DNA of 7,747 nucleotides. Origin: Planctomycetota bacterium. Its GTDB lineage: Bacteria; Planctomycetota; UBA1135. This document shows, piece by piece, positions 6,056 to 7,747 of the stretch. Every line of letters starts with the position of its first letter. The stretch's first letter is position 1. The stretch covers positions 12,061-19,807 of the forward strand of contig DNPI01000207.1 of NCBI GenBank assembly GCA_003501525.1. The letters run 5' to 3'. The position numbers and the translations under genes were made by a program. Below the pieces are notes generated by a model. It was not told the DNA's origin, did not search any database, and worked only from the letters and a program-made list of their open reading frames with translations.

Positions 6056-6130
6056 GCCAGAGTAGCTCAGGGGTAGAGCACCGCTTTCGTAAAGCGGCGG
6101 TCACGAGTTCAAATCTCGTCTCTGGCTCCA
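6056..6130 (+). tRNA. tRNA-Thr, anticodon CGU
   Basis: A complete 75-base cloverleaf with encoded CCA. The acceptor stem is GCCAGAG/CTCTGGC, the D stem GCTC/GAGC with loop AGGGGTA, and the anticodon stem CCGCT/AGCGG with loop TTCGTAA. The variable loop is CGGTC, and the T stem ACGAG/CTCGT encloses TTCAAAT. The anticodon CGT reads the threonine codon ACG. The G1-C72 and C2-G71 pairs agree with threonine identity, and the discriminator base is T. The gene begins on the base directly after the TAA stop of the HEAT gene, so it has no separate leader. It is either co-transcribed with that gene or served by a promoter inside it. Confidence 0.95.
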
Positions 6131-6202
6131 ACCTGGAGAAGGTGATGGTGTCGTTTCTGTGATAACCTTTGTTCTGTCCGCGGCACTCTCTGACCCCTGC
6201 CG

Positions 6203-7438
6203 ATGCATCCCCTTTCCTCCTTTCGTTATCTGTTTACTTTTGCTTTGTTGAGCATAAGTTTCGTGGGGTTAGTTTCTGCGCAGGAAGGGGCTACGGGTCA
6301 AGTAATTGGTTGGGGAGATGGTTGGGCGAATGCATGGGGGCAACTAGATAACCCGCCGCAGCGTGATTTTGTGATGGTTTCCTCTAAGGGGTATCACTCA
6401 TTGGCGCTCCGAGTTAATGGAGAGGTTGCGGCATGGGGGAGGAATGAAGATGGCCAATCGGATGCCCCCGCGGGGGCCAATTTCCGGCGGGTTGCCTGTG
6501 GTAATTGGTTTTCGCTTGCTTTGGCAGATGACGGATCGGTTGTGGGTTTTGGGCGGAACAATTACGGCCAATGTGATGCACCTGCGGGTGAGATATTCAC
6601 TTCCATTGGTGCGGGCTATTCTCACTCCGTTGGATTGAAAGAGGATGGCTCAATTCTCTGTTGGGGTCGAAATGACAATTACGGGCAATGCAATAATCCC
6701 CCTGAAGTGGGTCTCTCTGGATTATCTGTTGGCTACTATCACAATTTAGCTATTCGCCCTGATGGGTCTATGGTTGGCTGGGGTCGGAATGACCTAGGGC
6801 AGAGCATTCCCCGTCAAGGGAATGACTTCGTCAAAGTTGCCGCTGGTGGCATTCACTCTATCGCCCTTAAGAGTGATGGCAGTCTGGTTGGTTGGGGTGG
6901 GTACTTTTATGGTCAAGACCAAGTCCCCCCGGGAAATGACTTTGTCGACATTTCAGCGGGTCGATTTCATAGCGCTGCTCTCCGTGCTGATGGAACAATC
7001 GAGGCTTGGGGGCGTACTGATTGGGGCTTAAGTGAGCCTCCAGAGGGAGATGGCTTTGTTCGCTTAGCTGCAGGGCGTTCTCATTCGCTGGCTATTCGTG
7101 AAGCGCCTAATTATTCGGTTAGCGGCCTCCGCGCCGGAGGAATCTCGACGCTTACAGTTAGTGGTTGCAAACCAGGTAGCTTGGTTTATTTCATTGGATC
7201 GTTGCATGGCGCTGGTCCTGTAGAGATGCCTTTTGGAGTGGTCGAACTTTCGGAACCGTTTATTCTTCTTGATAAACAATTGGCCGATTCAAATGGGCTA
7301 GCTGTGCGTGGGTGGCGCATCCCTTCGCACATGGCCGGGATGGAATTTTTTAGTCAGGCGTTGTCTGTGACCCCTCTCTTGGGGCACAGGGTTAACGACA
7401 AGATATTTTCAAACTCGCTTACCGCGACTTTCCGTTAG
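6203..7438 (+). CDS. Exported RCC1-like seven-bladed beta-propeller protein
   Basis: The 411-residue protein has a signal peptide (1-26; hydrophobic YLFTFALLSISFVGLV, then SA before QE). Seven consecutive repeats of about 38 residues follow (33-301). The consensus is V-x-x-WGRN-x-x-GQ-x-x-x-P-x-G-x-x-F-x-x-I-AAG-x-x-HSLALR-x-DG, the short bacterial form of the RCC1/alpha-tubulin-suppressor repeat. Seven repeats are enough to close a propeller. A C-terminal domain (about 303-411; SVSGLRAGGISTLTVSG, then GSLVYFIGSLHGAG and FFSQALSV) looks like an all-beta module that I have seen at the ends of planctomycete secreted proteins; that is recollection, not a search. Role unknown; a surface or periplasmic protein-binding propeller is plausible. 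No Shine-Dalgarno precedes the ATG. A non-coding gap of 72 bases separates it from the tRNA. Confidence 0.92.
   Translation: MHPLSSFRYLFTFALLSISFVGLVSAQEGATGQVIGWGDGWANAWGQLDNPPQRDFVMVSSKGYHSLALRVNGEVAAWGRNEDGQSDAPAGANFRRVACGNWFSLALADDGSVVGFGRNNYGQCDAPAGEIFTSIGAGYSHSVGLKEDGSILCWGRNDNYGQCNNPPEVGLSGLSVGYYHNLAIRPDGSMVGWGRNDLGQSIPRQGNDFVKVAAGGIHSIALKSDGSLVGWGGYFYGQDQVPPGNDFVDISAGRFHSAALRADGTIEAWGRTDWGLSEPPEGDGFVRLAAGRSHSLAIREAPNYSVSGLRAGGISTLTVSGCKPGSLVYFIGSLHGAGPVEMPFGVVELSEPFILLDKQLADSNGLAVRGWRIPSHMAGMEFFSQALSVTPLLGHRVNDKIFSNSLTATFR
6299..7102 (+). repeat. Seven tandem propeller repeats (about 114 bp each) within the RCC1-like gene
   Basis: The repeats occupy residues 33-73, 74-111, 112-149, 150-188, 189-226, 227-264 and 265-301. 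Each starts near a WGRN or WG motif and ends with a HSLALR-x-DG motif. The first is a little longer (GWGDGWANAWGQ) and the last ends in REAP instead of a DG turn. The copies have diverged at DNA level, so this is an old protein repeat rather than a recent DNA expansion. Confidence 0.85.
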
Positions 7439-7454
7439 GGCTTATTCTGGTAAC

Positions 7455-7747
7455 TTGGCTGCTTTGCTTTTACCCTTTATCCTTTTTTCCTTGAGTCAAG
7501 AGATGGCTCAGGAGCCGCTCAGCCGCGCGCTCTTCGGCCCAGTGCGCGCTAGTCAAGTGTTGCCGCTGGACGCACTCCCCGGGACTCAATCTCGACATGC
7601 AGTGAATCCAGTGTTGGGCCTGTTGTCTGGGGATGACGCCCTAAACGTGGTGATAGCTTTCCCTAGCTTTGAAGCTGTTGCTCAGCTCGATTCTCCTGAA
7701 CCAGCTTGGGGTGGAGGCCGTACTTGGCAGGGATTCCTAGAAGGGAT
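7455..7747 (+). CDS. Probable exported protein, N-terminal part, cut by window edge
   Basis: I do not recognise this protein. An open frame runs without a stop from 7455 to the window end (97 codons seen). From TTG 7455 it begins with a hydrophobic run (AALLLPFILFSLS), then QEMAQEPLSRALFGP, which looks like a signal peptide with cleavage before QE. The in-frame ATG at 7503 would start just after this run and lose the signal, so I prefer TTG, although no good ribosome site precedes either. The visible mature part has an LPLDALPG segment, an NPVLGLLSGDDALNVVIAFPSFEAVAQLD segment and a Gly/Trp-rich stretch (PAWGGGRTWQG). It follows the propeller gene by 16 bases in the same direction, so the two are probably co-transcribed. 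The exported nature matches its neighbours. Confidence 0.6.
   Translation, partial: MAALLLPFILFSLSQEMAQEPLSRALFGPVRASQVLPLDALPGTQSRHAVNPVLGLLSGDDALNVVIAFPSFEAVAQLDSPEPAWGGGRTWQGFLEG

Noticed and set aside
6049..6128. CTGGCT occurs just before the tRNA and again at its 3' end, like a short attachment-site repeat
   Set aside because: The match is only about six bases and is expected from the acceptor stem sequence. No integrase or phage gene is present in the window.
6158..6166. TGTGATAAC, resembling an extended -10 promoter element before the propeller gene
   Set aside because: The hexamer matches at four of six positions and nothing like a -35 box is found at the expected distance (GAAGGT). 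It is too weak to list as a promoter.

Overview
The window reads as a chromosomal piece of a Gram-negative-type bacterium, most probably a planctomycete. This placement is an inference from protein style: a KdsB N-terminus, many exported repeat proteins, several starts without a Shine-Dalgarno sequence, and a secreted short-repeat RCC1 propeller with a C-terminal domain of a kind I associate with planctomycete secreted proteins. No 16S rRNA or other decisive marker is present. Base composition looks moderate and even by eye. I see no insertion sequence, phage gene, CRISPR array or toxin-antitoxin pair.

Left end (1-763, minus strand): a lipoprotein of unknown function is followed by kdsB (CMP-Kdo synthetase), which runs off the left edge. 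The two are coupled by a TTGA overlap, with the TTG start of kdsB inside the lipoprotein stop. A 75-bp divergent spacer with a 22-bp near-palindrome separates them from the rightward genes.

Middle (839-3964, plus strand): an isoprenylcysteine-methyltransferase-like membrane protein and a small kinase of the Kdo/WaaP/RIO-like fold overlap by ATGA. After a 113-bp spacer come a membrane-anchored double-LysM protein and anmK (anhydro-N-acetylmuramic acid kinase), overlapping by 1 nt. The segment is therefore envelope-themed: Kdo/LPS supply, a probable lipid or sugar kinase, peptidoglycan binding, and peptidoglycan recycling.

Right (4082-7747, plus strand): a 657-aa exported TPR/HEAT protein carries an embedded, catalytically degenerate receiver-like domain. 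A complete tRNA-Thr(CGU) begins on the base directly after its stop codon. Next comes an exported seven-bladed RCC1-like propeller protein, then the start of another probable exported protein that leaves the window.

The most unusual items are the receiver-like fold inside an exported HEAT protein, the zero-gap tRNA, and the methyltransferase-kinase pair opposite kdsB. I do not see a clear new multi-gene defence or mobile system.
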